A stretch of 21,619 nucleotides of DNA from an uncultured Oscillospiraceae bacterium (GCA_905233785.1 CAJOCV010000008.1:1-21619); one strand, 5' to 3'. Positions 1 through 7,446 are shown, counted from the first letter of the stretch. Numbers and translations: made by a program. Notes: generated by a model not told the origin, from the letters alone.

Positions 1-3
1 CAT
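1..3 (-). other. Start codon of a further downstream gene, cut by the window edge
   Basis: Directly after the stop codon of the methionine gamma-lyase-like gene (14-16), the minus strand reads an AAGG stretch, seven bases, then ATG at 3-1. This looks like the ribosome site and start of a next gene in the same operon. Only the start codon lies in the window, so nothing can be said of the product. In other Clostridia, lexA or hfq/miaA genes often lie near this family, but that is background knowledge, not evidence here. Confidence 0.35.
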
Positions 4-13
4 GATTCAGCCT

Positions 14-1267
14 TCATTCCTCCAGCATGGCCGATACCGCCATCATCACGCCAAGCTTGCCGGACTCATAGGTCAGCCCGCCCTGCAGATAGACCGTATA
101 GGGCGGGCGGATGGGGCCGTCGGCGGACAGTTCGATGCTGCTGCCCTGGATGAAGGCGCCGGCCGCCATGATGACGGGATCTTCATAGCCCGGCATCGGC
201 CAGGGCTCCGGCGTCACATAGGAATCCACCGGCGCGCCCGCCTGGATGCCGAGGCAGAAGCGCTTCATCTTCTCCGGGGAGCCAAGCTTCACCATCTGGA
301 TGATGTCAGAGCGCGGCTCGTCCACCGTGGGGCTCGATTCCAGCCCCAGCTCCTCCATCATGGCGGCGCAGAACACCGCCGTCTTGAGTGCCTGCGCCAC
401 GGTGTGCGGCGCGAGGAAGAGCCCCTGGAAGAACAGGCGGTTATTGCCCAGCGTGGAGCCGCACTCGCCCCCGATGCCGGGCGTCGTGAGGCGCATGGCG
501 GCGCGCTCGACCAGCTCCTTTTTCCCTGCGACGTAGCCGCCGGTCGGCGCGAGGCCGCCGCCGGGGTTTTTGATGAGCGAACCCGCGATGATGTCCGCCC
601 CGACGTGGGTCGGCTCGATCACGTCGGTAAACTCGCCGTAGCAGTTATCGACCATAATGTTTGCCTCCGGGTTCACCGCTCGCACAGCCTTGACGATCTC
701 GCCGATCTCATGAACGCTGAGGGCTTTTCTGTCGGCGTAGCCGCGGGAACGCTGGATCATCACGCCGTGAACCTTCGGGTCTTTCGCCGCCTTGCGAATG
801 GCTTCGAAATCGGGCTCCCCGTTCGCGTCAAGCGCGACTTCGGCGTAGTTCACGCCGTAGAACTTGAGGGAGCCGAAGCAGTCCCCGCTGATGCCGATGG
901 CGGTACGCAGGGTGTCGTAGGGGGTGCCCGTGACGGCAAGCACCGTCTCGCCCGGTCGTGCCAGGGAGAACATGGCGGCGGTCAGCGCGTGGGTGCCGTT
1001 GACAAAGCCCAGGCGCACCAGGGCGCTCTCGGTGCCGAAGATCTGCGCGTAGAGCTTATCCAGGGTTTCTCGCCCCAGATCGTCATAGCCGTAGCCGGTG
1101 GTTCCTGAAAAGCAGGCCTCCGACACGCGCTGCTCCTGGAAGGCCGCCATCACGCGCAGGGTGTTCTGCTCCGCCACGCGGTCGATCTCGCCAAAGCGCC
1201 TTTCACAGCGCGCTTCGGCTCTCTCCGCCATGGCAAAGACTTCGGGACGAATATCGGATATTTTCAT
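14..1267 (-). CDS. PLP-dependent methionine gamma-lyase family protein ('aluminium resistance' family)
   Basis: This predicted cytosolic protein has 417 residues and belongs to the fold-type I PLP enzymes of the Met_gamma_lyase/'aluminium resistance' family. Visible landmarks are the N-terminal substrate-loop motif FSGTTGYGYDDLGRE (about 53-67), the MVDNCYGEF strand (205-213) whose Asp should contact the pyridine nitrogen, and GSLIKNPGGGLAPTGGY (229-245) whose Lys233 should form the Schiff base. Length is normal for the family. I chose ATG 1267 because AGGAG (minus strand, 1273-1277) precedes it at good spacing; an in-frame extension to 1303 has no such site. It lies 79 nt downstream of murD and is probably co-transcribed with it. 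Sulfur amino-acid lyase activity is inferred from the family; the 'aluminium resistance' name is historical and the physiological substrate is not settled. Confidence 0.9.
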   Translation of the reverse strand: MKISDIRPEVFAMAERAEARCERRFGEIDRVAEQNTLRVMAAFQEQRVSEACFSGTTGYGYDDLGRETLDKLYAQIFGTESALVRLGFVNGTHALTAAMFSLARPGETVLAVTGTPYDTLRTAIGISGDCFGSLKFYGVNYAEVALDANGEPDFEAIRKAAKDPKVHGVMIQRSRGYADRKALSVHEIGEIVKAVRAVNPEANIMVDNCYGEFTDVIEPTHVGADIIAGSLIKNPGGGLAPTGGYVAGKKELVERAAMRLTTPGIGGECGSTLGNNRLFFQGLFLAPHTVAQALKTAVFCAAMMEELGLESSPTVDEPRSDIIQMVKLGSPEKMKRFCLGIQAGAPVDSYVTPEPWPMPGYEDPVIMAAGAFIQGSSIELSADGPIRPPYTVYLQGGLTYESGKLGVMMAVSAMLEE

Positions 1268-1305
1268 TGTAACTCCTGAATTGTAAAAAATAATAACTGC
1301 CACGC

Positions 1306-1326
1306 GGGCGACCGCAAGGGTCGCCC
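1306..1326. repeat. Short intergenic hairpin repeat between murD and the lyase-like gene
   Basis: GGGCGACC (1306-1313) and GGTCGCCC (1319-1326) form a perfect 8-bp stem around a 5-nt loop. No run of T follows on the minus strand, so it is not a standard terminator. It resembles the GGGCGACC...GGTCGCCCCTAC-type intergenic hairpins that I recall being dispersed in gut Clostridia genomes; that link is from memory and not tested. In the murD transcript it could modulate read-through or RNA stability. Confidence 0.45.
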
Positions 1327-1346
1327 CTACACCGCCGGCCGCTGTC

Positions 1347-2726
1347 TCACAAACTGTTCACGATGCGCTTGAAGGCTTCGCCACGCTCGGCAAAGTTGCG
1401 GAAGCGGTCAAAGGAGGCGCAGGCCGGGGAAAAGAGCACCACATCCCCCTCCTCAGCCATCGCGGCGGCGGCAAGGACGTTCTCGGTAAAATCCTCATGC
1501 AGCTCGATGGTAAGGCCGCTGCCGGGGTATTCGGGGGAATTGACGATCGCGTCCTTGATCTTCATGGCGGTATCCCCGGTCAGAAAGACGCGCTTGGCGA
1601 GGCGGCAGAGGGCGTCGCCCAGCGGCTCAAAGGGGATGTGCTTATCGTAACCGCCGCAGAGGACGAGGGGCTTGACGCTCATGGCGCGCAGCCCCGCGAT
1701 CGTGCGCGAGGGGCTGGAGCCGATGGAATCGTTGATATACTTCACGCCGTTCTTGACGCGCACGAGCTCGAGCCGGTGCTCCACGCCGCCAAAGTCCATC
1801 GCGACCCGGCGGCAGACCTCCGCCGGAACGAGGCCGTGTACGGCCTCGAAGGCGGCGAGGTAGTTTAAAACATTGTGCTCGCCGGGGAGCTTGATCTCCG
1901 AGCGGCGCATGATCGCCTCGCGCCGATCGTCATGCTGCCAGAAGATTTCGTCCCCCACGCGGCAGCAGCCGCAGCTCACCGCGTGCCCGTTGGCGAAGGT
2001 GGCGACGCGCCCGGGTGCCGTAGCTGCGTAGTAGGCGCTGTGTTCGTCATCGGCGCAGAGGATAAGCGTATCGCGCGCTGTCTGGCCGGTGTAGATCGAA
2101 CGCTTGGCGTCGATGTAATCCTGATAGTCCTTATGTTTATCGAGATGGTTCGGGGAGATATTCGTGATGACCGCGACGTCGGTATGACACTGCATACTGT
2201 GCAGTTGGAAGGAGCTGAGCTCCAGGACGGCGAAATCCGTCGGCCTGATCTCCGGCACCTCGCACAGCAGCGGGTGCCCGATGTTGCCGCCAAGGTGCAC
2301 CGTATAGCCCGCAGCCTTCAAAAGCTCGGAGATGATCGTGGTCGTGGTGGTCTTGCCGTCGCTGCCGGTGACGGCAATAATTTTGCAGGGGCAGAGCCGG
2401 AAGAAAAGCTCCATCTCCGAGGTCAGCTCGCTCCCTCTCGCCTTCGCCGCCTCGAGATGAGGGTCAAAGGGCATGAGGCCGGGGGTACGGAAGATGATGT
2501 CCTGGTCGAGGTCTTCGAGATAGTCCTCCCCCAGCTTGAACTTCGCGCCGAGGGCTTTAAGCTCCTCCCCCACCGCGCCGAGCGCCTCAAAGCTGCGCCG
2601 GTCGCAGGCCGTCACGTCGCAGCCGTTCGTGAGCAACAGGCGAATCAGCGGCGTATTGCTCACGCCGATGCCCAGCACCGCAATGCGTTTGTCCCTGATC
2701 GAATCCACATATTCCTGAAGAGTCAA
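1347..2726 (-). CDS. murD: UDP-N-acetylmuramoyl-L-alanine--D-glutamate ligase (MurD)
   Basis: MurD adds D-glutamate to UDP-MurNAc-L-Ala in the cytosol, the second amino-acid step of peptidoglycan precursor synthesis. The protein has the Mur ligase order: N-terminal Rossmann domain (IAVLGIGVSNTPLI), central ATPase domain with TGSDGKTTT at about 120-128, LGGNIGHPL and the ELSSFQL and NISPNHLDKH motifs, then the C-terminal domain with EHRLE and NDSIGSSPSRT. Full length is 459 residues from TTG 2726. I prefer that TTG because AAAGAGG (minus strand, 2736-2742) stands nine bases before it and the protein then starts MTLQEY. An in-frame ATG at 2750 would add eight residues, but lies only about 7 nt after the predicted transcription start and lacks a ribosome site. 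First gene of its operon, divergent from rnpB. Confidence 0.95.
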   Translation of the reverse strand: MTLQEYVDSIRDKRIAVLGIGVSNTPLIRLLLTNGCDVTACDRRSFEALGAVGEELKALGAKFKLGEDYLEDLDQDIIFRTPGLMPFDPHLEAAKARGSELTSEMELFFRLCPCKIIAVTGSDGKTTTTTIISELLKAAGYTVHLGGNIGHPLLCEVPEIRPTDFAVLELSSFQLHSMQCHTDVAVITNISPNHLDKHKDYQDYIDAKRSIYTGQTARDTLILCADDEHSAYYAATAPGRVATFANGHAVSCGCCRVGDEIFWQHDDRREAIMRRSEIKLPGEHNVLNYLAAFEAVHGLVPAEVCRRVAMDFGGVEHRLELVRVKNGVKYINDSIGSSPSRTIAGLRAMSVKPLVLCGGYDKHIPFEPLGDALCRLAKRVFLTGDTAMKIKDAIVNSPEYPGSGLTIELHEDFTENVLAAAAMAEEGDVVLFSPACASFDRFRNFAERGEAFKRIVNSL

Positions 2727-2763
2727 GCAAAATCGCCTCTTTAAACTCATATTAAGACAGTTT

Positions 2764-2792
2764 ATTATACGCCCTTTTTCTATTCATGACAA
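2764..2792 (-). promoter_or_regulatory. Housekeeping promoter of murD
   Basis: On the minus strand TTGTCA (-35, 2787-2792) and TATAAT (-10, 2764-2769) are separated by exactly 17 nt. Predicted transcription start is near 2757. This places the ATG at 2750 almost at the mRNA 5' end and leaves about 30 nt of leader before the TTG start at 2726. Confidence 0.8.
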
Positions 2793-2801
2793 GAAAATTT
2801 A

Positions 2802-2830
2802 TTGACTTTGCGTGGAAAAGTGGGTAAAAT
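2802..2830 (+). promoter_or_regulatory. Housekeeping promoter of rnpB
   Basis: TTGACT (2802-2807) and TAAAAT (2825-2830) are 17 nt apart. The predicted start near 2837 coincides with the first base of the P1 helix of RNase P RNA, which strongly supports both calls. Its -35 box lies only nine bases from the -35 box of the divergent murD promoter. Confidence 0.85.
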
Positions 2831-2836
2831 ACTCCC

Positions 2837-3202
2837 GCGAGCAGGCTGAACGACCGCGGGCACAGGCTGAAAGGCCGTGCGTGAGGAAAGTCCGGGCTCC
2901 ACAGGGCAAGGATAACGGGTAACACCCGCCAGGGGCGACCCTCGGACAAGTGCAACAGAAATAGTCAGCCCCGCGCAAGCGGGGTCAAGGTGGAAAGGTG
3001 GGGTAAGAGCCCACCCGTCGCGTGGAGACACGTGGACGCTGTAAACTCTATCCGGAGCAACACCGTGGTACGGGAGCATACAAGGCCTGCCCGGCCGCTC
3101 CCAGGAGGTGGCTTGAGCGCCCCGGCAACGGAGCGCCACAGATAGATGGTCGTTCAGGGGGAGCGATCCCCCGGACAGAACCCGGCTTACAGGCCTGCTC
3201 GC
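2837..3202 (+). ncRNA. rnpB: RNase P RNA, A-type (rnpB)
   Basis: This is the catalytic RNA of RNase P, which removes 5' leaders from tRNA precursors. The ends form a perfect 10-bp P1 helix (2837-2846 with 3193-3202), followed by a 9-bp P2 helix (2847-2855 with 3148-3156). The universal core is present: GAGGAAAGUCCGGGCUCC near 2883, the ACAGAAAUA and AAGAGCCCACC stretches, AAACUCUAUCCGGAGCAAC near 3042, AGAUAGAUG near 3139, and ACAGAACCCGGCUUA near 3175, which pairs with the first core block to make P4. Length of about 366 nt and layout fit the A-type found in Clostridia rather than the Bacillus B-type. Several open reading frames cross this stretch on both strands and are not genes. Confidence 0.97.
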
Positions 3203-3208
3203 CTCGAA

Positions 3209-3252
3209 AACAGCAAAAACGGCATCCCGTCGGGGATGCCGTTTTTGCTGTT
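3209..3252 (+). terminator. Bidirectional terminator between rnpB and the ABC importer operon
   Basis: A perfect 20-bp stem (3209-3228 with 3233-3252) closes on the 4-nt loop GTCG. Runs of five A and five T lie inside the two arms, so each strand shows a GC-rich stem followed by a T tract. It sits 6 nt after rnpB and 6 nt after the stop of the minus-strand ATPase gene, so it can end both convergent transcripts. Confidence 0.92.
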
Positions 3253-3258
3253 ATTCAG

Positions 3259-4335
3259 TTACAGCACATGCACCGAGTCGGCCTCGAAGACCAGGGAGCA
3301 TTTATCGCCCACCTGATAGATGTGCTTGTTCTTGGGGTTATGCTCCTCGAGCTTGACAAGGGTACTGCCCACGCGCACATGGTAGTTCTGATACGAGCCC
3401 ATAAAGCAGGACAGCAGCACCTCGCAGGGCAGGCCGCCCGCATCGGCAAGGCGCGCCGCCTCGGGACGGAGAACGACGGTGTACTCCTCCCCCACCCGCA
3501 TGTCCTTCCGGCCGGGGACGCGCAGGCTGTTGCCCTCCACGTCCAGCGTCACATAACCGCCGTCCGCGCCCCGCATCCTGCCGCGCAGGAAATTCGCCTC
3601 CCCGATGAAGTCGGCCACGAATTCGTTTTTTGGGTGGTAGTAGATTTCCCGGGGGCTGCCCATCTGGGCAACCATGCCCTCGTTCATGATGATGATGCTG
3701 TCCGAGAGCGCCATCGCCTCGGACTGATCGTGCGTGACATAGATAGCGGTAATACCGACGCGCTGCTGAATGCGGCGAATCTCGGTGCGCATGGAGACGC
3801 GAAGCTTCGCGTCAAGGTTGCTCAGCGGCTCGTCAAACAGCAGCACCGAGGGCTCGATCACGAGCGCCCTCGCCAACGCGACGCGCTGCTGCTGCCCGCC
3901 GGAGAGCTGATTGGTCATGCGCGCCTCCATCCCGTTCAGCTCCACAAGGTCGAGGATCTTCATCACGCGCTCGTGGATTTCATGCTTTCCCACCTTCCGC
4001 AGCCTGAGACCGTAAGCCACGTTATCGAACACGTTATAGTGCGGCAGCAGCGCGTAGCTCTGGAACACCATCGCCGTGTCGCGCTTATTCGGCGTCAGCG
4101 CGTTGATGGGCTCCTCGCCGAGATAGATTTCCCCCTCGTCCGGGCTTTCAAAGCCAGCGATCATGCGCAGCGTGGTGGTCTTGCCGCAGCCGGAGGGGCC
4201 CAGCAGCGTCACGAAGGAGCCGGGCTCGATGGTCAGGGAGGTGTCCTTCACGGCGTAGAAATCCTTGCCGGTTTTCGGGTCCTGATAGATTTTGGAGATA
4301 TGCTCCAGTCTTACGCCCTTTTTCACTTTCTCCAT
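3259..4335 (-). CDS. ABC importer ATPase, iron(III)/AfuC-like (FbpC/PotA type)
   Basis: This 358-residue protein is the nucleotide-binding subunit that powers the importer encoded by the two genes before it. It shows Walker A GPSGCGKT (46-53), the Q-loop in VFQSYALLPHYNVFDN, signature LSGGQQQR (144-151), Walker B LLFDEP (165-170), D-loop NLDAKLR, and the switch histidine in VTHDQSEA. After the ATPase core, a C-terminal TOBE-type regulatory domain (about 240-358, including VVLRPEAARL) marks it as a member of the CUT1/MOI group. ATG 4335 has AGGAGG just upstream. It begins 3 nt after the permease stop, so the two are translationally close. The sequence does not reveal whether the cargo is iron, a phosphosugar or something else. 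Confidence 0.93.
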   Translation of the reverse strand: MEKVKKGVRLEHISKIYQDPKTGKDFYAVKDTSLTIEPGSFVTLLGPSGCGKTTTLRMIAGFESPDEGEIYLGEEPINALTPNKRDTAMVFQSYALLPHYNVFDNVAYGLRLRKVGKHEIHERVMKILDLVELNGMEARMTNQLSGGQQQRVALARALVIEPSVLLFDEPLSNLDAKLRVSMRTEIRRIQQRVGITAIYVTHDQSEAMALSDSIIIMNEGMVAQMGSPREIYYHPKNEFVADFIGEANFLRGRMRGADGGYVTLDVEGNSLRVPGRKDMRVGEEYTVVLRPEAARLADAGGLPCEVLLSCFMGSYQNYHVRVGSTLVKLEEHNPKNKHIYQVGDKCSLVFEADSVHVL

Positions 4336-4338
4336 GGC

Positions 4339-6048
4339 TTATTCCTCCTTCATTTTTCTGCTGGTGCCGAAGTGCTTGATGAAGAAATTCATCAGCAGCA
4401 CCGCGCTGTAGGTGATGATGATCAGGATCGTTGCAAACGCGCAGGCCAGGCTGAACGAGCCCTTCTCGGCAAACTCGTTGATCTGCACCGTGATGAGCAG
4501 GTACGAGGGCGTGACCAGCAGGATGATGGCCGAGATGGCGGTGATGCTGCGCACGAAGGCGGTCACAAGCCCCGACAGGAAGGAGTCCTTGATGAGCGGC
4601 AGCGTCACGGTCATAAAGACCTTGAAGCTGTCCGCGCCCATGTCGTAGGCCGATTCCTCGATGGACTTGTCGATCTGCCGCAGGGCGGAGATGCCGCTTC
4701 GCGTCCCGGTCGGGAGCGAGCGCACCACGAAGACGATGATCAGAATCAGCCCCGTGCCGTAGATGCCCTGCAGAAAGCCCGTGTGGAACAGGCCGCCGGA
4801 GAACCCACGGATGTAGCCCACGCCGAGCACCGTGCCGGGAACCGCCATAGCGAGCATAGACACCGCCTCGATAAAGCCCTTGGCCTTGAACTTGCGCTTG
4901 ACCACGAGATAGGAGATGATCATGCTCAATAGCGCCGTGATGGGCGAGGCAATCAGCGAGAGCACAAAGGAATCCTTAAAGGCCTTCAGGCCGTGGTAGC
5001 GTGTGAAGACGAGCTTGAACCACTTGGTGGTCAGCGGGAAGAACTTATAGCCCCAGGTGGGAAACAGCGCGCCGATGGGGACGCAGATGTACATGAGGAT
5101 GACGAACAGCGCCGCCGCGGAACAGAAAATCGTGAGTGGGATCTTGACGCTCTTATCCTCGATGAGCATACGGGCGCGGCTGGCCTTGCCGGTGAGCGTC
5201 GCGGCGGTCTTGGCCTCCAGGTAATACTTCTGCACCGCGAACATCACCAGCGTGATGCACAGCAGCACCACCGCCATCGCCGCGGCGCCGGCCTTGTCGT
5301 AAGCGCCGGTGATCTGCAGGTAGATCGTAGTCGCGAGCGTATCATACGAGCCGCCGATGATCATGGGGTTTGCAAAATCCGCGATGGACTCGATAAAGGT
5401 CACCAGAAAGGCGTTGCCGAGGCCGGGCAGCAGCAGCGGCAGCGTCACGTCCGCGAAGACCTTGAAGCGGCCCGCGCCCATGTCCCGCGCGGCCTCCTCC
5501 AGCGAAGGGTCGATGTTTTTCAAAAGCCCCTTGAGCATCATGTAGCAGACCGGGAAAAAGGTCAGCGTCTGCACGATGACGATGCCCCAGTAGCCGTATA
5601 CGCTGTTGTCGTAGATGTGCAGCAGAAAGCGCGTGATGAGCCCCGCCTTGCCGAAGAGCATGATCATCGAAAGGCTCAGCACAAAGGGCGGCGACACCAC
5701 GGGCAGCATGGACACGACCTTGAACAGTCCGCCGACGAATCTGTTCATGCGTACATAGACCTCCACATACGCAAACAGCAGCCCGATGAGCGCTGAGAGG
5801 ATGCCCACGACAAAGCCGACCTTCAAGGTGTTGCCGATCGCCCGGGTGAAGGAGCGCATCTGGAACACGCGCTGAAAGATGCCGAGGCCGAAGCTCCCGT
5901 CCCCGACGAAGCTGTCCACCAGCAAAATCGCCAGCGGGTAGAGGATGAACAGAGTCAAAAAGGTGATCAGAAGAACAATGGTCGTCACGAGGATCGGATC
6001 GGCCAGAAGCTTCTTGCGGTCAAGGGAAGCGCCCTGACTTCTTGCCAT
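4339..6048 (-). CDS. ABC importer permease, fused double-domain (FbpB/AfuB type)
   Basis: This 569-residue integral membrane protein contains two tandem binding-protein-dependent permease domains, so one chain supplies both halves of the channel. Hydrophobic segments cover most of 20-275 and 303-560, about twelve in all. Each half has the EAA loop that docks the ATPase: EEAARDMGAGRFKVF at about 184-198 and EESAYDMGADSFKVF at about 464-478. This duplicated layout is typical of FbpB/AfuB-like systems of the COG1178 type. ATG 6048 follows AAAGGAGAT at good spacing. It sits 189 nt downstream of the binding-protein gene across a spacer with a strong hairpin, which probably lowers its expression relative to the binding protein. 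Confidence 0.92.
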   Translation of the reverse strand: MARSQGASLDRKKLLADPILVTTIVLLITFLTLFILYPLAILLVDSFVGDGSFGLGIFQRVFQMRSFTRAIGNTLKVGFVVGILSALIGLLFAYVEVYVRMNRFVGGLFKVVSMLPVVSPPFVLSLSMIMLFGKAGLITRFLLHIYDNSVYGYWGIVIVQTLTFFPVCYMMLKGLLKNIDPSLEEAARDMGAGRFKVFADVTLPLLLPGLGNAFLVTFIESIADFANPMIIGGSYDTLATTIYLQITGAYDKAGAAAMAVVLLCITLVMFAVQKYYLEAKTAATLTGKASRARMLIEDKSVKIPLTIFCSAAALFVILMYICVPIGALFPTWGYKFFPLTTKWFKLVFTRYHGLKAFKDSFVLSLIASPITALLSMIISYLVVKRKFKAKGFIEAVSMLAMAVPGTVLGVGYIRGFSGGLFHTGFLQGIYGTGLILIIVFVVRSLPTGTRSGISALRQIDKSIEESAYDMGADSFKVFMTVTLPLIKDSFLSGLVTAFVRSITAISAIILLVTPSYLLITVQINEFAEKGSFSLACAFATILIIITYSAVLLMNFFIKHFGTSRKMKEE

Positions 6049-6075
6049 AGCTTCATCTCCTTTGCAATATTGAAA

Positions 6076-6103
6076 GAGGGCGGCGGGATCACCCGCCGCC
6101 CTC
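6076..6103 (-). promoter_or_regulatory. Strong leader hairpin before the permease gene (attenuator or mRNA stabiliser)
   Basis: GAGGGCGGCGGG and CCCGCCGCCCTC form a perfect 12-bp GC stem (6076-6087 with 6092-6103) with a 4-nt loop. On the minus-strand transcript it is followed by TTTCAATATT, a weak U-rich tail, and then the permease ribosome site. It could be a leaky terminator, or an exonuclease barrier that keeps the binding-protein mRNA abundant; both are common in importer operons. No riboswitch fold is recognised. Confidence 0.6.
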
Positions 6104-6250
6104 GCGGTGCTGAAATAGAGAAGCGTGAAGAGAGAATAGCGATAAGATGTGGTGTCGCTTCGCGACGATTCTGCTTCATCCCCGAAGGGGAACCCTTAAC
6201 TTTTCACTTTTCGTTATTCACTTTTCACTTCCAAACCTCACGAGGTTTGG
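6104..6250. repeat. Repeat-like intergenic element ending in a palindrome over the binding-protein stop codon
   Basis: The spacer between binding-protein and permease genes has base composition unlike its neighbours. It contains two copies of CTTTTCACTT or near variants (6200-6210 and 6221-6230). A CCCC-TTC-GGGG hairpin lies at about 6181-6190 and a GTCGC/GCGAC hairpin at about 6163-6176. A 9-bp inverted repeat (6231-6239 with 6242-6250) includes the stop codon at 6238-6240. No protein is predicted. I suspect a dispersed non-coding repeat of the kind found in gut Clostridia, but only a genome-wide comparison could show this. Confidence 0.4.
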
Positions 6251-7338
6251 AATCTGCCCTCGCTCACGTCGGCGCCGGCGGCTTCGATGGCGGCCATGAC
6301 GGCCTCCACGTTCGCGTCGGTGTCTTCCTTGGCGGCGGCGAAGTCATAGCCGTCCCACACGAGGCTGGGATCGAGGCCGAAGTCTGCCGCGGCAGCAGGC
6401 TGCTCGGCGTTGTCGATTACCAGGAACTGGTAAGAGCCGTTTTGTGCGGCGAGCTCCACACAATCGGGGCTCAGCGCGTACTCCATGAACAGGCGCGCAG
6501 CGTTGAGGTGAGCCGCGCCCTTGAAGATCGCCACGGGGCCGATCTCACAGGCCGTGCCGTCCTGCGGAACGACGAGGCCGACGTTCTCATAGCCGTTATC
6601 GACGATCTGGGTGATGCCGTCGTGCAAAAAGCCGATGCCGATCACGCACTCACCGGTGCCGACGTTCTTGGACGGGCCGGAGCCGGACTTGGTGTAGACC
6701 TGAACGTTCTTGTCGAGGTCAACGAGGTACTGGATGCCGTCTTCCTTGCCCTTGAGCTGGATCATGAGGTTGGCAACCAGCTTCGGGGTACCGGCGGTCT
6801 TGTAGTTGGAGAGCCAGATCAGCCCTTTGTATTCGGGCTTGAGCAGATCGTCCCAGCTCTGGGGCGCTTCGAGACCCAGGCGCTCGAGCTCATCGGTGTT
6901 CACCATGAAGCCGAGCAGGCCGGTGTAGATGCCATACCAGTAGCCGTCGGGATCCTTGTAGAGATCCTTCATCAGATGGGAGGCGTTGATGGGCTCATAG
7001 GAGTTATCCAGGAAGCCCTTGGCAGCCAGGCCGTCATAGGGGTTGTTCGTGCCGCCGAACCACACGTCGGCAGAGGGCTTGCCGTTCTCCTCCTCGATCT
7101 TCGCGGGAACTTCGCCGGTGGACAGGCGCTGATAGCTGGTCTTGATGCCGTAGAGCTTCTGGAAGTTCTCGCACGCGGCGGCGAGATACTCTTCCTCGCA
7201 GGAGCCGTAGACGACGAGCTCGCCTTCCTCCTTGGCGGCGGCGATCAGCTCCTCCATGGGGGCGGCGGCGTAGGCCATGGGCGCTGCCAGCGCGATCACC
7301 AGGATCAGAGCCAGGATCATTGCTAAGACTTTCTTCAT
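6238..7338 (-). CDS. ABC importer substrate-binding protein, iron/AfuA-like (COG1840 type)
   Basis: This 366-residue extracellular receptor delivers substrate to the downstream permease and ATPase. It starts with a Sec signal peptide (positively charged MKK, hydrophobic 4-20, probable cleavage after AYA at 22-24) but has no lipobox cysteine. The mature part has the type II binding-protein pattern: LVVYGSCEEEY, SADVWFGGTNNPYDGLAAKG (about 89-108), YWYGIYTGLLGFMVN (133-147), SWDDLLKPEYKGLIW, SGSGPSKNVGTGE (218-230), GIGFLHD (234-240) and a C-terminal SYQFLV. No adjacent tyrosine pair of the FbpA iron-site kind is present, so ferric iron is not assured; a phosphorylated sugar, as for AfuA, is an alternative. 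ATG 7338 follows AAAGGAGG. Its own consensus promoter lies upstream at 7418-7446. Confidence 0.88.
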   Translation of the reverse strand: MKKVLAMILALILVIALAAPMAYAAAPMEELIAAAKEEGELVVYGSCEEEYLAAACENFQKLYGIKTSYQRLSTGEVPAKIEEENGKPSADVWFGGTNNPYDGLAAKGFLDNSYEPINASHLMKDLYKDPDGYWYGIYTGLLGFMVNTDELERLGLEAPQSWDDLLKPEYKGLIWLSNYKTAGTPKLVANLMIQLKGKEDGIQYLVDLDKNVQVYTKSGSGPSKNVGTGECVIGIGFLHDGITQIVDNGYENVGLVVPQDGTACEIGPVAIFKGAAHLNAARLFMEYALSPDCVELAAQNGSYQFLVIDNAEQPAAAADFGLDPSLVWDGYDFAAAKEDTDANVEAVMAAIEAAGADVSEGRFQTS

Positions 7339-7417
7339 TTTGCTTCCTCCTTTATGATTTTTATTTTCGACGGTCACAGACCGGGAAAGCCGTTATTTCA
7401 ACACTTTTAACAAAATT

Positions 7418-7446
7418 ATTATAGTCCCCTTCTGAAAAAATGTCAA
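7418..7446 (-). promoter_or_regulatory. Consensus promoter of the ABC importer operon
   Basis: On the minus strand a perfect TTGACA (7441-7446) and a perfect TATAAT (7418-7423) are separated by 17 nt, predicting transcription from about 7411 and a leader of about 70 nt before the ATG at 7338. A fully consensus promoter surrounded by palindromes suggests an operon that is held off by a repressor and strongly expressed when released. Confidence 0.88.

Noticed and set aside
2752..3139. Minus-strand open frames across 2752-3139
   Set aside because: They lie over the RNase P RNA and its promoter and show no protein family pattern.
3022..4932. Very long plus-strand open frame (636 codons) opposite the ATPase and permease genes
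   Set aside because: It is the antisense shadow of two well-recognised genes and runs through RNase P RNA; it is rich in His, Arg and Gln as typical of GC-rich shadow frames.
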